DNA of 64,000 nucleotides from an uncultured Clostridia bacterium (GTDB taxonomy: Bacteria > Bacillota > Clostridia > Christensenellales > Borkfalkiaceae), in NCBI GenBank assembly GCA_930990665.1, contig CAKNQN010000003.1, positions 1-64,000 of the forward strand, written 5' to 3'. Within the stretch, counting starts at the first letter, position 1. Each line of letters begins with the position of its first letter. This document shows, in pieces, positions 15,341 through 24,376 of this stretch. Below the pieces are notes generated by a model that worked only from the letters and a program-made list of their open reading frames with translations, was not told where the DNA came from and ran no database searches. The position numbers and the translations under genes are program-made.

Positions 15341-18300
15341 TTAATTGATCGTGTCGCCGCCCAAACGGCTCTCCACTTCCGAAAGTTTGACCGAAACGAT
15401 CTTCGAAACGCCCTTTTCTTCCATCGTGACGCCGAAGAGGCAATCCGCCTTTTCCATGGTCGGCTTGCGGTGGGTGATGACGATGAACTGCGTCTCTTTG
15501 GCAAACTTCTTCAGAAACTGCGCAAATTTGTCGACGTTGGCCTCGTCGAGCGCCGCCTCGATCTCGTCGAGCACGCAGAAGGGCATGGGGCGCAGCATCA
15601 GGATGGCGAACAGAATGGCAATCGCCGTCAGCGCGCGCTCGCCGCCCGAAAGCAGGGAGATCTTTGTCAGCTTTTTACCCGGAGGGCAGGCGACGATCTC
15701 CACGCCGGCAGACAGCGGGTCGTCGCATTCGGAATAGTCCATCTGCAGCTCCGCACGGCCGCCGCCGAACAGCTCCTTGAACAGCTTTTTGAAATTTTCG
15801 TTGATCTGGTTGAATCCCTCGTCGAACTGCTTCTGCATCTCGCCTTTGAGCTCTTCGAGGGCGATCGTCGTATCGTCGATGCCCTTCTGCACGTCGTCGC
15901 GCTGGGCGCACATTTCCTCGTACTGGGCGTTGAGCGTTTCGTACTCTTCGAGCGCGTTGTGGTTGATGGCGCCGAGGGCGTTGATCTCCCTCTTTAAGCG
16001 GTTGACGGACGTCTGCCCTTCCTTCGGGTCGAAATCTTCGCTCTTGTATTGCAGGCAGCTCTCGTACGTTTCCTGGTATTCCTCGTCGATGCGGGCCTGC
16101 AGGTTTTCCAGGTCGGAATCGATCTTTGTCAGCTCGATCTCCTGCTTATGCCGCTCTTCGGAGAGCTGTTCGATGCGCTCGTTGAGGGTGCGGGTCTGGC
16201 CCAAGACCCCTTCCAGCTCGGCATTGAGCGAATCTTTCTCCCGCTGACCCGCCGCCTGCCTTTCGCGGAGCGCCGCCAGCTCTTCCCGCTGCTCGGGCGT
16301 GAGAGCCGCCTTTTCCGCCATGTCTTCAAGGTCGACGATGGTCGCGGCGATGCTCTCCATGTTCCTCTGCGCATCCGCGATCCGCCCTTCCAGCTCTTCC
16401 TTTTCGCGGGCAAGGCGCGCGAGGTCGCCGCGGGCGGCTTCGACGCTGCCGTTCCACTGCGCGAGGTACACCTGCAGGACGTTCTGCCGCAGGTTGCGCT
16501 GGCCCAGCTCGGATTTGAGCTTGTCGTATTCCCCTTTGCGGCGGTCGGATTCCCCTTCGGCGTCGCTCTTCATGCGGGCGATCTCTTCCTCCCCTTCGGA
16601 AGAAGCGGAAAAGTCGCTGTCGATGCCCTTCATGCGCTCATACAGAACGGCGAGAGTATCTTCCTGCATCTGCAGGTCCTTTTCCTGCTGTTCGCAGCGG
16701 GAGGAAAGCGACTGCTTCTTTTCGGCGAGGGCGGCGATGCGCGAACGCGCTTCCTGAAAACTTTCGCGCAGCGTTTCCAGCTCCTGCAGCCCCTTGTTCT
16801 TCTTCTCTTCCAGCGCGGCGCGCTTGCGGGTCAGCTCCTCTTTCTGCTTCTCCGCCGCGGCGATGCTGGCGCGCGTCTCCTCGATGCGCCGCTCGTTGGC
16901 CAGGAAGTTGCTCCCGCCTTCGCGGCGGGAACCGCCCGTCATCGAGCCGCTCGTGGAGATCACGTCGCCGTCGAGGGTGACGATGCGGAAGGCGTGCGGG
17001 TATTTCTTGGCGATCTCGGTGGCGCTCGCAATGGTGTCCGCCACCAGCGTGTTCCCGATCAGATTGTAGATGACGTTGTCGTAATATTTATCGTAGCGGA
17101 CGAGGTCGTTGGCCAATCCGACGGCGCCCTTCTCTTTGAGGGCGCGGCGGGTATAATCCGTCTCATACCGCGGCTTGAGGGACGCGACGGGCAGGAAGGT
17201 GACCTGGCCGCCCTTGGTGCGCTTGAGATATTCGATCAGCCAGCGCGCGTCGTCGGAGGTCGCGGTGACGATGTTCTGCATCGCGCCGCCGAACGCCGTC
17301 TCGACGGCGATCTCGTACTTTTCGTCCGTCTTGACGATGTCGGCGATCACGCCCTTGACCCGCCTGGCGATCTCGGGATCGCGACGGGCGTCGCCCATCA
17401 GCTTCTTGACGGAAAATTTATACCCTTCAAAATCGTTTTTGACGTTGTTGTAGAACTTTTCGCGGTCGGACAGCGCGGAAATGCGGGCGGAACAGTCGAA
17501 GATCTGCTGGCTGAGCGCGTCGCCCTCGGTGACGAGCTCTGCGATCTCCTCTTCTTTGGCCCCCTTGATCTCCTTCTCGCGCGCGAGGTACTCTTCCACC
17601 TCGTCGTACCAGGAAGAACAGTCGGAAAGGGACTTTTTGTCCGCTTCGAGCTTGGAGCGGATCTCTTCCGCCGCCGCGGCGATCTCGGCGATACGCTCGC
17701 TGACCGCCTCCTTTTTGGCGGAGAGGGTGCCGATGTTCTGGCGGATCTCCGAAAGGTTTTCCAGCCTGTCGATCACGCTCCGCTGCGATTCCCCTTCGAG
17801 CGCCTCGTATTCGGCGAGCTTGCCCTGCAATTCGCGGATCTCCCCCGCGATGCGGGTGCTCTCCCGCCTGGCGCCCTCCATCTTCTCCTGCAGATCGCGC
17901 ACCGTCTCCTCTGCCGTCGCCGATTCCTTGCCGATGGCGCGGATGCGCGTTTCACTCTCCTCGACGGAGCGCTCCTCTCCCTTCTGCTGTTCGCGGAAAA
18001 AGCTGATGCGCTCGCGGATGACCTTCGCCTCGCCCTCCTTCTTTTCCAGGTCGACGGTGTAGCGCAGGATCTCGTCTCCCAGCTGCTGCAGAGACGCGTC
18101 GATGTCGGCGATGCGGCGGCGGGCGGCGGAGTACCGCTCTTCCAGCGACTCCACCTGTTCGCGGTTTTGCGCGATCTCGCCCTGCAGACGGTCGGCGCGG
18201 GTGCGGATGGCCGAACGCGCCGATTCGGCGTTGTCGTGCTTGTATATGTAGAGGTTGATCTCGTCGTGCTTGAGCTGGCCGTACAGTTCCTTGTATTTTT

Positions 18301-18940
18301 TCGTCTTTTCCGCCTGTCGGGCGAGCGGGGTGAGCATGTGCTCGACTTCGCCCATCCTCTGCAGAAAGATGTTCAGGTTTGTGTACGAATTGGAAAGGCG
18401 GCGCTCGATGTCCTGCTTGCGCGACTTGAACATGATGATGCCCGTCGCCTCTTCGAAGATGGAACGGCGATCTTCCGGCTTGGCGTTCATGATCTGCTCG
18501 ATCTTGCCCTGTCCGATGATGGAATACCCCTCTTTGCCCAGCCCGACCGCGTGCAGGCGGTCGACGATGTCTTTCATGCGGCAGGGCTGTTTGTTGATCG
18601 CATATTCGCTCTCGCCGCTGCGGAACAGTCGGCGGGTGAAGGCGACCTCGTCGTATTCGAGGTCTTCGAACATGCGCGTGCTGTTATCGAACGTGAGGGT
18701 GACCTCGCAAAAAGACTGGCTCTTTCGCTGCTGCGTGCCGCCAAAGATGACGTCCTGCATGTTGGAGCCGCGCATGGTCTTGGCCGACTGTTCACCGAAG
18801 ACCCACCGAATGGCGTCCGCCACGTTGCTCTTGCCGCAGCCGTTCGGCCCGACGATACAGGTGACGCCGTTATCGAATTTGATCTCGGTTTTGTCCGCAA
18901 AGGACTTGAAACCGTTGAGCTCGACTTTCTTGAAATTCAA
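15341..18940 (-). CDS. smc: Chromosome segregation protein SMC
   Basis: This 1199-aa SMC ATPase condenses and segregates the chromosome with ScpA and ScpB. The N-terminal head has Walker A GPNGCGKSN (near 32-40); long coiled coils flank a glycine-rich hinge (about 510-660); the C-terminal head has LSGGERALTAIAILFAIL and a Walker B region with VLDEIEAALDEANVD. I chose a TTG start at 18940: it gives the normal LNFKKVELNGFKSF start and has GGGAG 7 nt upstream. The 67-residue basic extension to 19141 reads through the rnc 3' end and is rejected. It follows rnc by 58 bp. Confidence 0.95.
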   Translation of the reverse strand: MNFKKVELNGFKSFADKTEIKFDNGVTCIVGPNGCGKSNVADAIRWVFGEQSAKTMRGSNMQDVIFGGTQQRKSQSFCEVTLTFDNSTRMFEDLEYDEVAFTRRLFRSGESEYAINKQPCRMKDIVDRLHAVGLGKEGYSIIGQGKIEQIMNAKPEDRRSIFEEATGIIMFKSRKQDIERRLSNSYTNLNIFLQRMGEVEHMLTPLARQAEKTKKYKELYGQLKHDEINLYIYKHDNAESARSAIRTRADRLQGEIAQNREQVESLEERYSAARRRIADIDASLQQLGDEILRYTVDLEKKEGEAKVIRERISFFREQQKGEERSVEESETRIRAIGKESATAEETVRDLQEKMEGARRESTRIAGEIRELQGKLAEYEALEGESQRSVIDRLENLSEIRQNIGTLSAKKEAVSERIAEIAAAAEEIRSKLEADKKSLSDCSSWYDEVEEYLAREKEIKGAKEEEIAELVTEGDALSQQIFDCSARISALSDREKFYNNVKNDFEGYKFSVKKLMGDARRDPEIARRVKGVIADIVKTDEKYEIAVETAFGGAMQNIVTATSDDARWLIEYLKRTKGGQVTFLPVASLKPRYETDYTRRALKEKGAVGLANDLVRYDKYYDNVIYNLIGNTLVADTIASATEIAKKYPHAFRIVTLDGDVISTSGSMTGGSRREGGSNFLANERRIEETRASIAAAEKQKEELTRKRAALEEKKNKGLQELETLRESFQEARSRIAALAEKKQSLSSRCEQQEKDLQMQEDTLAVLYERMKGIDSDFSASSEGEEEIARMKSDAEGESDRRKGEYDKLKSELGQRNLRQNVLQVYLAQWNGSVEAARGDLARLAREKEELEGRIADAQRNMESIAATIVDLEDMAEKAALTPEQREELAALRERQAAGQREKDSLNAELEGVLGQTRTLNERIEQLSEERHKQEIELTKIDSDLENLQARIDEEYQETYESCLQYKSEDFDPKEGQTSVNRLKREINALGAINHNALEEYETLNAQYEEMCAQRDDVQKGIDDTTIALEELKGEMQKQFDEGFNQINENFKKLFKELFGGGRAELQMDYSECDDPLSAGVEIVACPPGKKLTKISLLSGGERALTAIAILFAILMLRPMPFCVLDEIEAALDEANVDKFAQFLKKFAKETQFIVITHRKPTMEKADCLFGVTMEEKGVSKIVSVKLSEVESRLGGDTIN

Positions 18941-18998
18941 ATCTTTTCTCCCTTCTTGCGGCCGCGCCGCAGATTGCAACTTTTTTCTCTCTCCTTGC

Positions 18999-19661
18999 CT
19001 ATTCCCCTTGCGAGATAAGCGCGGACAAGAGCGCCTTCGCCGCCGCCTTTTCCGCCGCGCGGATGGTCGCGCCGCCGCCGACGGCGCTTTTCCCCGCCGC
19101 CGATGCTCGGACGGTGAAGTGGGTCTCGGGCGGTTCTCCACGGCGGCCCGTCACCTCGTACACGGCGCGCGGCAGGTGTCTGCCCTGCAGGTATTCCTGC
19201 AGATCGCCCTTGTAATTGGGTTCCGCCTGCGCCGCCAGCGAGAGATGCGCCGCCACAAACTGCCGCGCGGGCTCCATGCCGCCGTCCAGATAGACGGCCG
19301 CAACCAGCGCCTCGAACAGGCTGGACACCGCCTTTTTACCGGGATCTCCCCGCATGCCCGCCGAGATGCGCAGGTACTTTTCCAGGCCCATGGCGCGCAC
19401 CGCCCCTTCGAGCGGTTCCGCTGAGACCAGGCGGATGCGCCGTGCGGTCATCTCCCCCTCGTCTTCCCCGCCCGCGCGAAAGAGGGCGTCGGCGACGAGA
19501 AAACCGAGCAGGGCGTCGCCCAGAAATTCCAGGCGCTCGTTGCTCTCCGTACCCGTCTCACCCGCATACGATGCGTGCGTAAAGGCGGTTTCAAGCAGGC
19601 GTTTGTCGCGGAAGGTATAGCCGATCTTCTCTTCGATCTGCGAAAAGTCAGTTTGCGCCAC
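18999..19661 (-). CDS. rnc: Ribonuclease III
   Basis: This 220-aa enzyme cleaves double-stranded RNA in rRNA and mRNA processing. The catalytic domain shows ERLEFLGDALL (Glu42, Glu45, Asp49) and FEALVAAVYLDGG; the C-terminal dsRNA-binding domain begins near 150 (YKGDLQEYLQGR). The Asp that normally stands three residues before the second catalytic Glu (D-x-x-E) is Ser here (SSLFEAL). I chose GTG 19661, with GGAGG 6 nt upstream inside the end of plsX, giving a 14-bp overlap. acpP, usually between plsX and rnc, is absent. Confidence 0.93.
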   Translation of the reverse strand: MAQTDFSQIEEKIGYTFRDKRLLETAFTHASYAGETGTESNERLEFLGDALLGFLVADALFRAGGEDEGEMTARRIRLVSAEPLEGAVRAMGLEKYLRISAGMRGDPGKKAVSSLFEALVAAVYLDGGMEPARQFVAAHLSLAAQAEPNYKGDLQEYLQGRHLPRAVYEVTGRRGEPPETHFTVRASAAGKSAVGGGATIRAAEKAAAKALLSALISQGE

Positions 19662-20676
19662 CCGCGGCCTCCAGATCGGCATCCGCAAGCAGAGCCTTGA
19701 TATCCCCGATCAGTCCCGCCTTCGCCGCGCTCCGCGCCTGCAGAACGGATGCGCAGATGGAATCGGCATTGCTCGAGCCGTGCGACTTGATGACGACCTT
19801 TTCGATGCCGAGCAGCACCGCGCCGCCGTATTTGTGATAGTCCATCTTTTCCTTGATGCCCTTGAACGCCTTCTTCATGAAAAGGGCGTAGCCGAGCTTG
19901 GCGGAAAAGGACTGCATGATGCTGTTTTTGATGATCTTCATGACCGCGGACGCCGCGCCTTCGATGGATTTCAGGGCTACGTTACCCGAAAATCCGTCAC
20001 ACACCGCCACGTCGATGTCGCCGCTCATGATGTCGCGCCCTTCGATGTTTCCGACAAATCGGATGCCTTTGAGCGTCTTAAGAAGGGCGTGCGCTTCCTG
20101 GTGGAGAGGGTCGCCCTTGTGTTCCTCTGTGCCGTTTGTGACCAGCCCCACGCGCGGGGATTCCACGCCGCAGGCCTTGGCATACGCCGTGCCCATCAGC
20201 GCAAAGTGCGCGAGATTGAGGGGCTTGCACTCGGCATTGGCGCCTGCGTCGATGATGAGCACCCTGCCGCCCGTGGCCGTGGGAAGCACGGGGCAGACGG
20301 CGGGACGGGATATGCCGCGGATGCGCCCGACGCGCAGGATCGCGCCCGTGAGCACCGCGCCCGTGGAACCCGCACAGACGAGCCCCTGCACCTCTTCTTC
20401 CTCTTTGAGCAGCCGAAGCGCCGCGACCAGGGAGGAATCCTTTTTCTGGCGGATGGCGACGGTAGGCACATCGTCGTTGGTGATCACTTCCGTGGTCGGA
20501 AGGATCTCCACGCGGGCGGCGTCGTAGCGAAGCGAAGAAAGGCACTGCCGGATCTGTGCCTCGTCCCCCGTAAAGAGAATGGAAATGTCATCCGCCTGCG
20601 CCAGCGCGTTCACCGCTCCTCTGACGATCTCGGCGGGAGCGTTGTCTCCCCCCATGGCATCGACTGCGATCTTCAT
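19648..20676 (-). CDS. plsX: Phosphate acyltransferase PlsX
   Basis: This 342-aa enzyme makes acyl-phosphate from acyl-ACP for phospholipid synthesis with PlsY. It begins MKIAVDAMGGDNAP, the family signature, and keeps the GSTGAVL, DAGANAECKP and VCDGFSGNVALKSIEG motifs. GGAGG lies 5 nt before ATG 20676. It heads the plsX-rnc-smc-ftsY run, 125 bp downstream of asnS across a 55-bp-period direct repeat. Confidence 0.96.
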   Translation of the reverse strand: MKIAVDAMGGDNAPAEIVRGAVNALAQADDISILFTGDEAQIRQCLSSLRYDAARVEILPTTEVITNDDVPTVAIRQKKDSSLVAALRLLKEEEEVQGLVCAGSTGAVLTGAILRVGRIRGISRPAVCPVLPTATGGRVLIIDAGANAECKPLNLAHFALMGTAYAKACGVESPRVGLVTNGTEEHKGDPLHQEAHALLKTLKGIRFVGNIEGRDIMSGDIDVAVCDGFSGNVALKSIEGAASAVMKIIKNSIMQSFSAKLGYALFMKKAFKGIKEKMDYHKYGGAVLLGIEKVVIKSHGSSNADSICASVLQARSAAKAGLIGDIKALLADADLEAAGGAN

Positions 20677-20710
20677 ATAAACCTCCGAATGTGTTCAGAA
20701 AATTCTTTGA

Positions 20711-20812
20711 TACGCACAAAAGAACCGCGCTTTTTTGCAAGCGTACTCCATATTTCTACCGAGAATACGCACAAAAGAACCGCGCTTTTTTGCAAGCGCA
20801 CTCAGTATTCCA
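20711..20812. repeat. Direct repeat copying the asnS 3' end, 55-bp period
   Basis: Two copies begin at 20711 and 20766. The first 33 bp are identical and the next 15 differ at a few sites. The second copy runs into the asnS stop codon (20802-20804) and last codons, so copy 1 is a duplicate of the gene end plus a small GCGCTT/AAGCGC hairpin. Confidence 0.75.
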
Positions 20813-22184
20813 GATTGCCGACGGTGCGCGGGAAGGGCAGCACGTCGCGGATGTTGGAGATGCCCGTAAGGTACATGATCATGCGCTCAAAGCCGAGGCC
20901 GAAGCCCGCGTGCACCGTGCCGCCATAGCGGCGCAGATTGATGTACCACCAGTAGTCTTCCTCTTTGAGTCCCAGCTCTTTCATGCGGGCAAGGAGCACC
21001 TCTTCGCGCTCCTCCCTCTGCGAGCCGCCGATCAGTTCTCCGATGCCGGGGACGAGCAGGTCGGCCGCCGCGACCGTCTTGCCGTCGTCGTTGAGGCGCA
21101 TATAGAAGGCCTTGATCTCCTTCGGATAATCGGTGAGAAAGACGGGCTTTTTGTATACCTGTTCGGTCAGATATCTCTCATGCTCGCTCTGCAGGTCGCA
21201 GCCCCAGTACACGGGGAATTCGAACTTGTCCTTCACCTTTTCGAGAATGCCGATCGCCTCGGTATAGGTGAGGCGCACAAACTCGTTATCGACGACGTTT
21301 TTCAGCCGTTCGATGAGGCCTTTGTCCACAAAGCTGTTCAGAAATTCGATCTCTTCGGGGCAGGCCTGCATGACGTGGCGGATGATCGCCTTGACCATCG
21401 CCTCCGCGACGTCCATGTCCCCCGCGAGGTCGCAGAAGGACATCTCCGGCTCGATCATCCAGAACTCCGCCGCATGGCGGGTGGTGTTGGAACGCTCCGC
21501 GCGGAAGGTGGGCCCGAAGGTGTACACGTCGGAAAATGCCATCGCGTACGTCTCCGCGTTCAGCTGGCCGGATACGGTGAGGCTGGCCTTTTTGCCGAAG
21601 AAATCTTTTTTATAGTCCACCTCTCCCTTGATCTTATCGAGGTCGAGGGTCGTGACCTGGAACATCGCGCCTGCGCCCTCGCAGTCGCTGCCCGTAATGA
21701 TGGGAGTGTGCACATACACGAACCCGCGTTCGTGGAAAAATTCGTGAATGGCAAAAGCCGCCTCGCTGCGGATGCGGAACACCGCGCTGAAGGTGTTCGT
21801 GCGCGGGCGAAGATAGGCGATCTCGCGCAGAAATTCCATCGAATGGCGCTTTTTCTGCAGCGGGTAATCGGGCGTGGACGCCCCCATCACCTCCGCTTTC
21901 TCCGCCTTGATCTCGAAAGGCTGCCTGTTTTCGGGCGTGAGCACCACCGTGCCCGTGACAACGAGGCTCGCCCCCACGTTCTGGCGTACGATCTCATCGT
22001 AGTTGGAAAGCGCGGCACGCTCGATGACGATCTGGCAGTTCCTGAAAAAGCTGCCGTCGTTGAGCTCGATAAAGCCGAATGCCTTGCTGTCGCGGATGGT
22101 CCGCGCCCAGCCCATGACGGTGACCGTCTTGCCGCCGAACTCTTCCGCGTGCGCGTATAATTGCCGGATGTGCGTTCTCTGCAT
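20802..22184 (-). CDS. asnS: Asparaginyl-tRNA synthetase
   Basis: This 460-aa class IIb synthetase charges tRNA-Asn. It has an N-terminal OB anticodon-binding fold (about 15-105; [23 protein letters not shown]), then the catalytic domain with motif 2 ([22 protein letters not shown]) and motif 3 ([15 protein letters not shown]). The start ATG 22184 has GGAG 8 nt upstream, so the longer 26-residue extension is rejected. It has its own promoter (22234-22262). No T-box leader was found. Confidence 0.96.
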   Translation of the reverse strand: MQRTHIRQLYAHAEEFGGKTVTVMGWARTIRDSKAFGFIELNDGSFFRNCQIVIERAALSNYDEIVRQNVGASLVVTGTVVLTPENRQPFEIKAEKAEVMGASTPDYPLQKKRHSMEFLREIAYLRPRTNTFSAVFRIRSEAAFAIHEFFHERGFVYVHTPIITGSDCEGAGAMFQVTTLDLDKIKGEVDYKKDFFGKKASLTVSGQLNAETYAMAFSDVYTFGPTFRAERSNTTRHAAEFWMIEPEMSFCDLAGDMDVAEAMVKAIIRHVMQACPEEIEFLNSFVDKGLIERLKNVVDNEFVRLTYTEAIGILEKVKDKFEFPVYWGCDLQSEHERYLTEQVYKKPVFLTDYPKEIKAFYMRLNDDGKTVAAADLLVPGIGELIGGSQREEREEVLLARMKELGLKEEDYWWYINLRRYGGTVHAGFGLGFERMIMYLTGISNIRDVLPFPRTVGNLEY

Positions 22185-22233
22185 ATGTTTTTCTCCGTTA
22201 GGATGAATTTTCCATAGGTGGATACTGTCTATT

Positions 22234-22262
22234 ATTGTAGCAGAAAACGCCCGATTTATCAA
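22234..22262 (-). promoter_or_regulatory. asnS promoter
   Basis: TTGATA (22257-22262), a 17-bp spacer and TACAAT (22234-22239), about 50 bp upstream of the asnS start. Confidence 0.6.
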
Positions 22263-22328
22263 GTATAAAATTGTCGAAAGAGAAAAAAGTTAAAAGCCAC
22301 CTTCCGCGCGTGAAACATTTTTTCGCGC

Positions 22329-22373
22329 AAGACGCCCGCCGCCCCGCATATTTTGCGGGGCGGCGGGCGTCTT
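22329..22373. terminator. Long perfect hairpin downstream of GNAT gene
   Basis: A 20-bp perfect stem (arms 22329-22348 and 22354-22373, loop TATTT) lies 48 bp past the stop of the minus-strand GNAT gene. The run of T is on the plus strand, so its strength for the minus-strand gene is uncertain. Confidence 0.6.
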
Positions 22374-22420
22374 TTTATCTGAATTCTTTCACCGAAGCGG
22401 AATCCGGCCGCAGTGACGGA

Positions 22421-22945
22421 TCAGTCAAATCTTTTGCAGAGGATGAGATCGGTCTGCACGTCTTCGCCGAGCACGAAGGGATGCTGCCCGATGCGCACAA
22501 AGCCCTGCCGCTGATAAAATGCCTGGGCGGGATAATTGTGTTCCCACACTCCCAGCCAAAGGCCGGCGGCGCCGCTCTCGCGCGCGCGGCGTTCTGCCTG
22601 CCGCATGAGCGCCGTTCCGAGGCCCGCCCTCTTATATTTTTTCAGAACGTACAGCCGCTGCACTTCGGCAAGGCCGGGAAAATTTTCCGTCTGCGCCGAA
22701 CCGAAATTGAGCTTGATGTAGGCGGCCGTCTCCCCTTCCGCCTCGGCCGTATAGAATTCCGAAAGTGGGCAGGAAAGCTCCTTCAGGAGAAGTTCCGGTG
22801 TGAAGTTGTGCGCAAGATACTCGCGCATATCCTCCTCTGTGTTGCAGGAGGAAAAGGTTTCGGTGAAAGTCTGCGCGCCGATCGCGGCCAGAGCGGAAGC
22901 GCAGGCGGGCGTACAGGTGCACAGGCGGATCGCGGGATCGTTCAT
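22421..22945 (-). CDS. GNAT acetyltransferase, PaiA-like
   Basis: This 174-aa GNAT-fold acetyltransferase has the acetyl-CoA-binding segment LYVLKKYKRAGLGTALM (R-x-x-G-x-G/A type) and the C-terminal GFVRIGQHPFVLGEDVQTDLIL, much like Bacillus PaiA and other spermidine/spermine N-acetyltransferases. The polyamine substrate is inferred from that likeness only. GGAGG lies 7 nt before ATG 22945. It follows a gene with its own terminator and is probably monocistronic. Confidence 0.85.
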   Translation of the reverse strand: MNDPAIRLCTCTPACASALAAIGAQTFTETFSSCNTEEDMREYLAHNFTPELLLKELSCPLSEFYTAEAEGETAAYIKLNFGSAQTENFPGLAEVQRLYVLKKYKRAGLGTALMRQAERRARESGAAGLWLGVWEHNYPAQAFYQRQGFVRIGQHPFVLGEDVQTDLILCKRFD

Positions 22946-22960
22946 TCTGTTGCCTCCGAA

Positions 22961-22984
22961 AAAGGCCGCCCTGCGGCGGCCTTT
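22961..22984 (-). terminator. Terminator of the YghO-like gene
   Basis: A 10-bp stem AAAGGCCGCC/GGCGGCCTTT with a 4-nt loop and a run of T on the minus strand, 22 bp past the stop at 23007. Confidence 0.75.
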
Positions 22985-23006
22985 ATGTTATCTGATCTCT
23001 TTTTTG

Positions 23007-24134
23007 TTATCGGATCTCTTTGATGAAACATTTGCGGCGCTTGATGATCTCGCGGTCCATGACCGACCACTGCGCCTGTACGGCAAGGTTATCGACAAGT
23101 TCGGGGTTGGACTCGATCCGGCGGATGCCGTCTTCGATGATGTTGCGCGTAATGCGCGCCATCATGACGGAATTGACCCCCTTTTTCTGGTAATCGGGCC
23201 GCACGGCGACGAGCGCCATTTCCAGCTCTGCGGGATGCGCGATGGCGCGCAGGATCCCCACAATCGCCGCAGGCGTCATGTGACCGCGGCTTTTGATGAG
23301 AACGTCGCAGATGGAGGGAATGACGACGCCGAGCGCGACGACTTCTCCGTTCTTATCGGTGAGAAGGGAAAGATAGCGGGGATTGACGATGGTCGCAAAC
23401 TGATCGAGCACGTCGTCCATCTGCGCCCCCTCCACGGGCACGTAGCAGTCGAGCGGCGCATATGCCTCGTTGACCATGGCGAGCGCCCGACGGCCGTAGT
23501 CGCGGATGAGCTTTTTCATGGAATTGGTGCCCGCGATCTCGGTCAGTCCGAGTTTGCGCTGGGTGTATTCCGCCACCCGCGCGATGCGCGGATCCAGCTT
23601 TTCGGGCATCCCGAACCCGTATTCCACCCACTCGCTCTCCACCGCAAAGCCGAGATCGAGGACAAGTTTTTCATAGTACGGGTAGTTGTAATTGGTGGCA
23701 TAGGTCGCACGGCGGTCGAAACCGTAAGTGAGAAGCCCCTCCCTGTCCATATCGTTGAATCCCCACGGGCCGTGGATATACTGCATGCCCCGTTCCTTGC
23801 CGAACTTTTCGACCGCCCCCAACAGCGCGGCGGCGACGGCAGGATCGTCGATGCAGTCGAAACGGGAGAAACGTATGTAGTTCTTGCCCGCGATCGCGTT
23901 GTGCTTTCTTTGCAGAATGGCCGCAATGCGCCCGACATATTTTCCGTCTTTTTCCGCGAGATAACAGCGCACCTCGCAGTCGGAAAGTGACGGATTCTTT
24001 TTGGGATTCATGATGTTGATCTCATCGGCATACAGCGACGGGACATAATACGGACAGCCCCGATAAAACTTTTCGGAAAATTGTGCAAATGCTTTGCGCT
24101 GCCTGCGCGTGCGGACTTCGACGACGTTGACCAT
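23007..24134 (-). CDS. GNAT-fold protein, YghO-like
   Basis: This 375-aa protein resembles the YghO-type family of large GNAT-fold proteins: an N-terminal FSEKFYRGCPYYVPSL segment, a GRIAAI strand, GPWGFNDMDREG in the middle and a C-terminal acetyl-CoA-like region (VAVRPDYQKKGVNSVMM, near 305-320). No member has a settled substrate; acyl or amino acid transfer is a guess. GGAG precedes ATG 24134. It appears to be a single-gene unit. Confidence 0.75.
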   Translation of the reverse strand: MVNVVEVRTRRQRKAFAQFSEKFYRGCPYYVPSLYADEINIMNPKKNPSLSDCEVRCYLAEKDGKYVGRIAAILQRKHNAIAGKNYIRFSRFDCIDDPAVAAALLGAVEKFGKERGMQYIHGPWGFNDMDREGLLTYGFDRRATYATNYNYPYYEKLVLDLGFAVESEWVEYGFGMPEKLDPRIARVAEYTQRKLGLTEIAGTNSMKKLIRDYGRRALAMVNEAYAPLDCYVPVEGAQMDDVLDQFATIVNPRYLSLLTDKNGEVVALGVVIPSICDVLIKSRGHMTPAAIVGILRAIAHPAELEMALVAVRPDYQKKGVNSVMMARITRNIIEDGIRRIESNPELVDNLAVQAQWSVMDREIIKRRKCFIKEIR

Positions 24135-24237
24135 CCTTTCTCCTTCGTGGTTCAGATTCTTAACATCGGATATTCTTTATTTTATCACATATTCGCCTTT
24201 TTCGCAACTCTTTTTGTAATTCTTCTTTATGACATCT

Positions 24238-24270
24238 TTTTGCCCCGCGGAGCCTCGTTGCGGGGCAAAA
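24238..24270. other. Hairpin between VanW gene and YghO-like gene
   Basis: An 11-bp stem TTTTGCCCCGC/GCGGGGCAAAA with an 11-nt loop. Neither strand has a run of T after it, so a simple terminator role is doubtful. Confidence 0.4.
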
Positions 24271-24376
24271 CCAGGCATAAAGGTGAGAAGGAAAACCAAA
24301 ATCTTCTCATCCGCTCAAAAGGCGGGAAGGTTACCGGGCGAAGCAGGTCGTGCGAACGAAAGCGCAGCGAAATCAC

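Noticed and set aside
16049..19018. Very long plus-strand open frame (989 codons) antisense to smc
   Set aside because: It mirrors the smc coding frame in GC-rich DNA, has no ribosome-binding site or recognisable domain, and smc is unmistakable on the other strand.
18941..19141. N-terminal extension of SMC by 67 basic residues
   Set aside because: It reads through the rnc stop region in another frame; a TTG start with a good Shine-Dalgarno site restores the normal SMC N-terminus.
22185..22300. T-box leader upstream of asnS
   Set aside because: The leader is too short after the promoter and lacks the T-box sequence or terminator.
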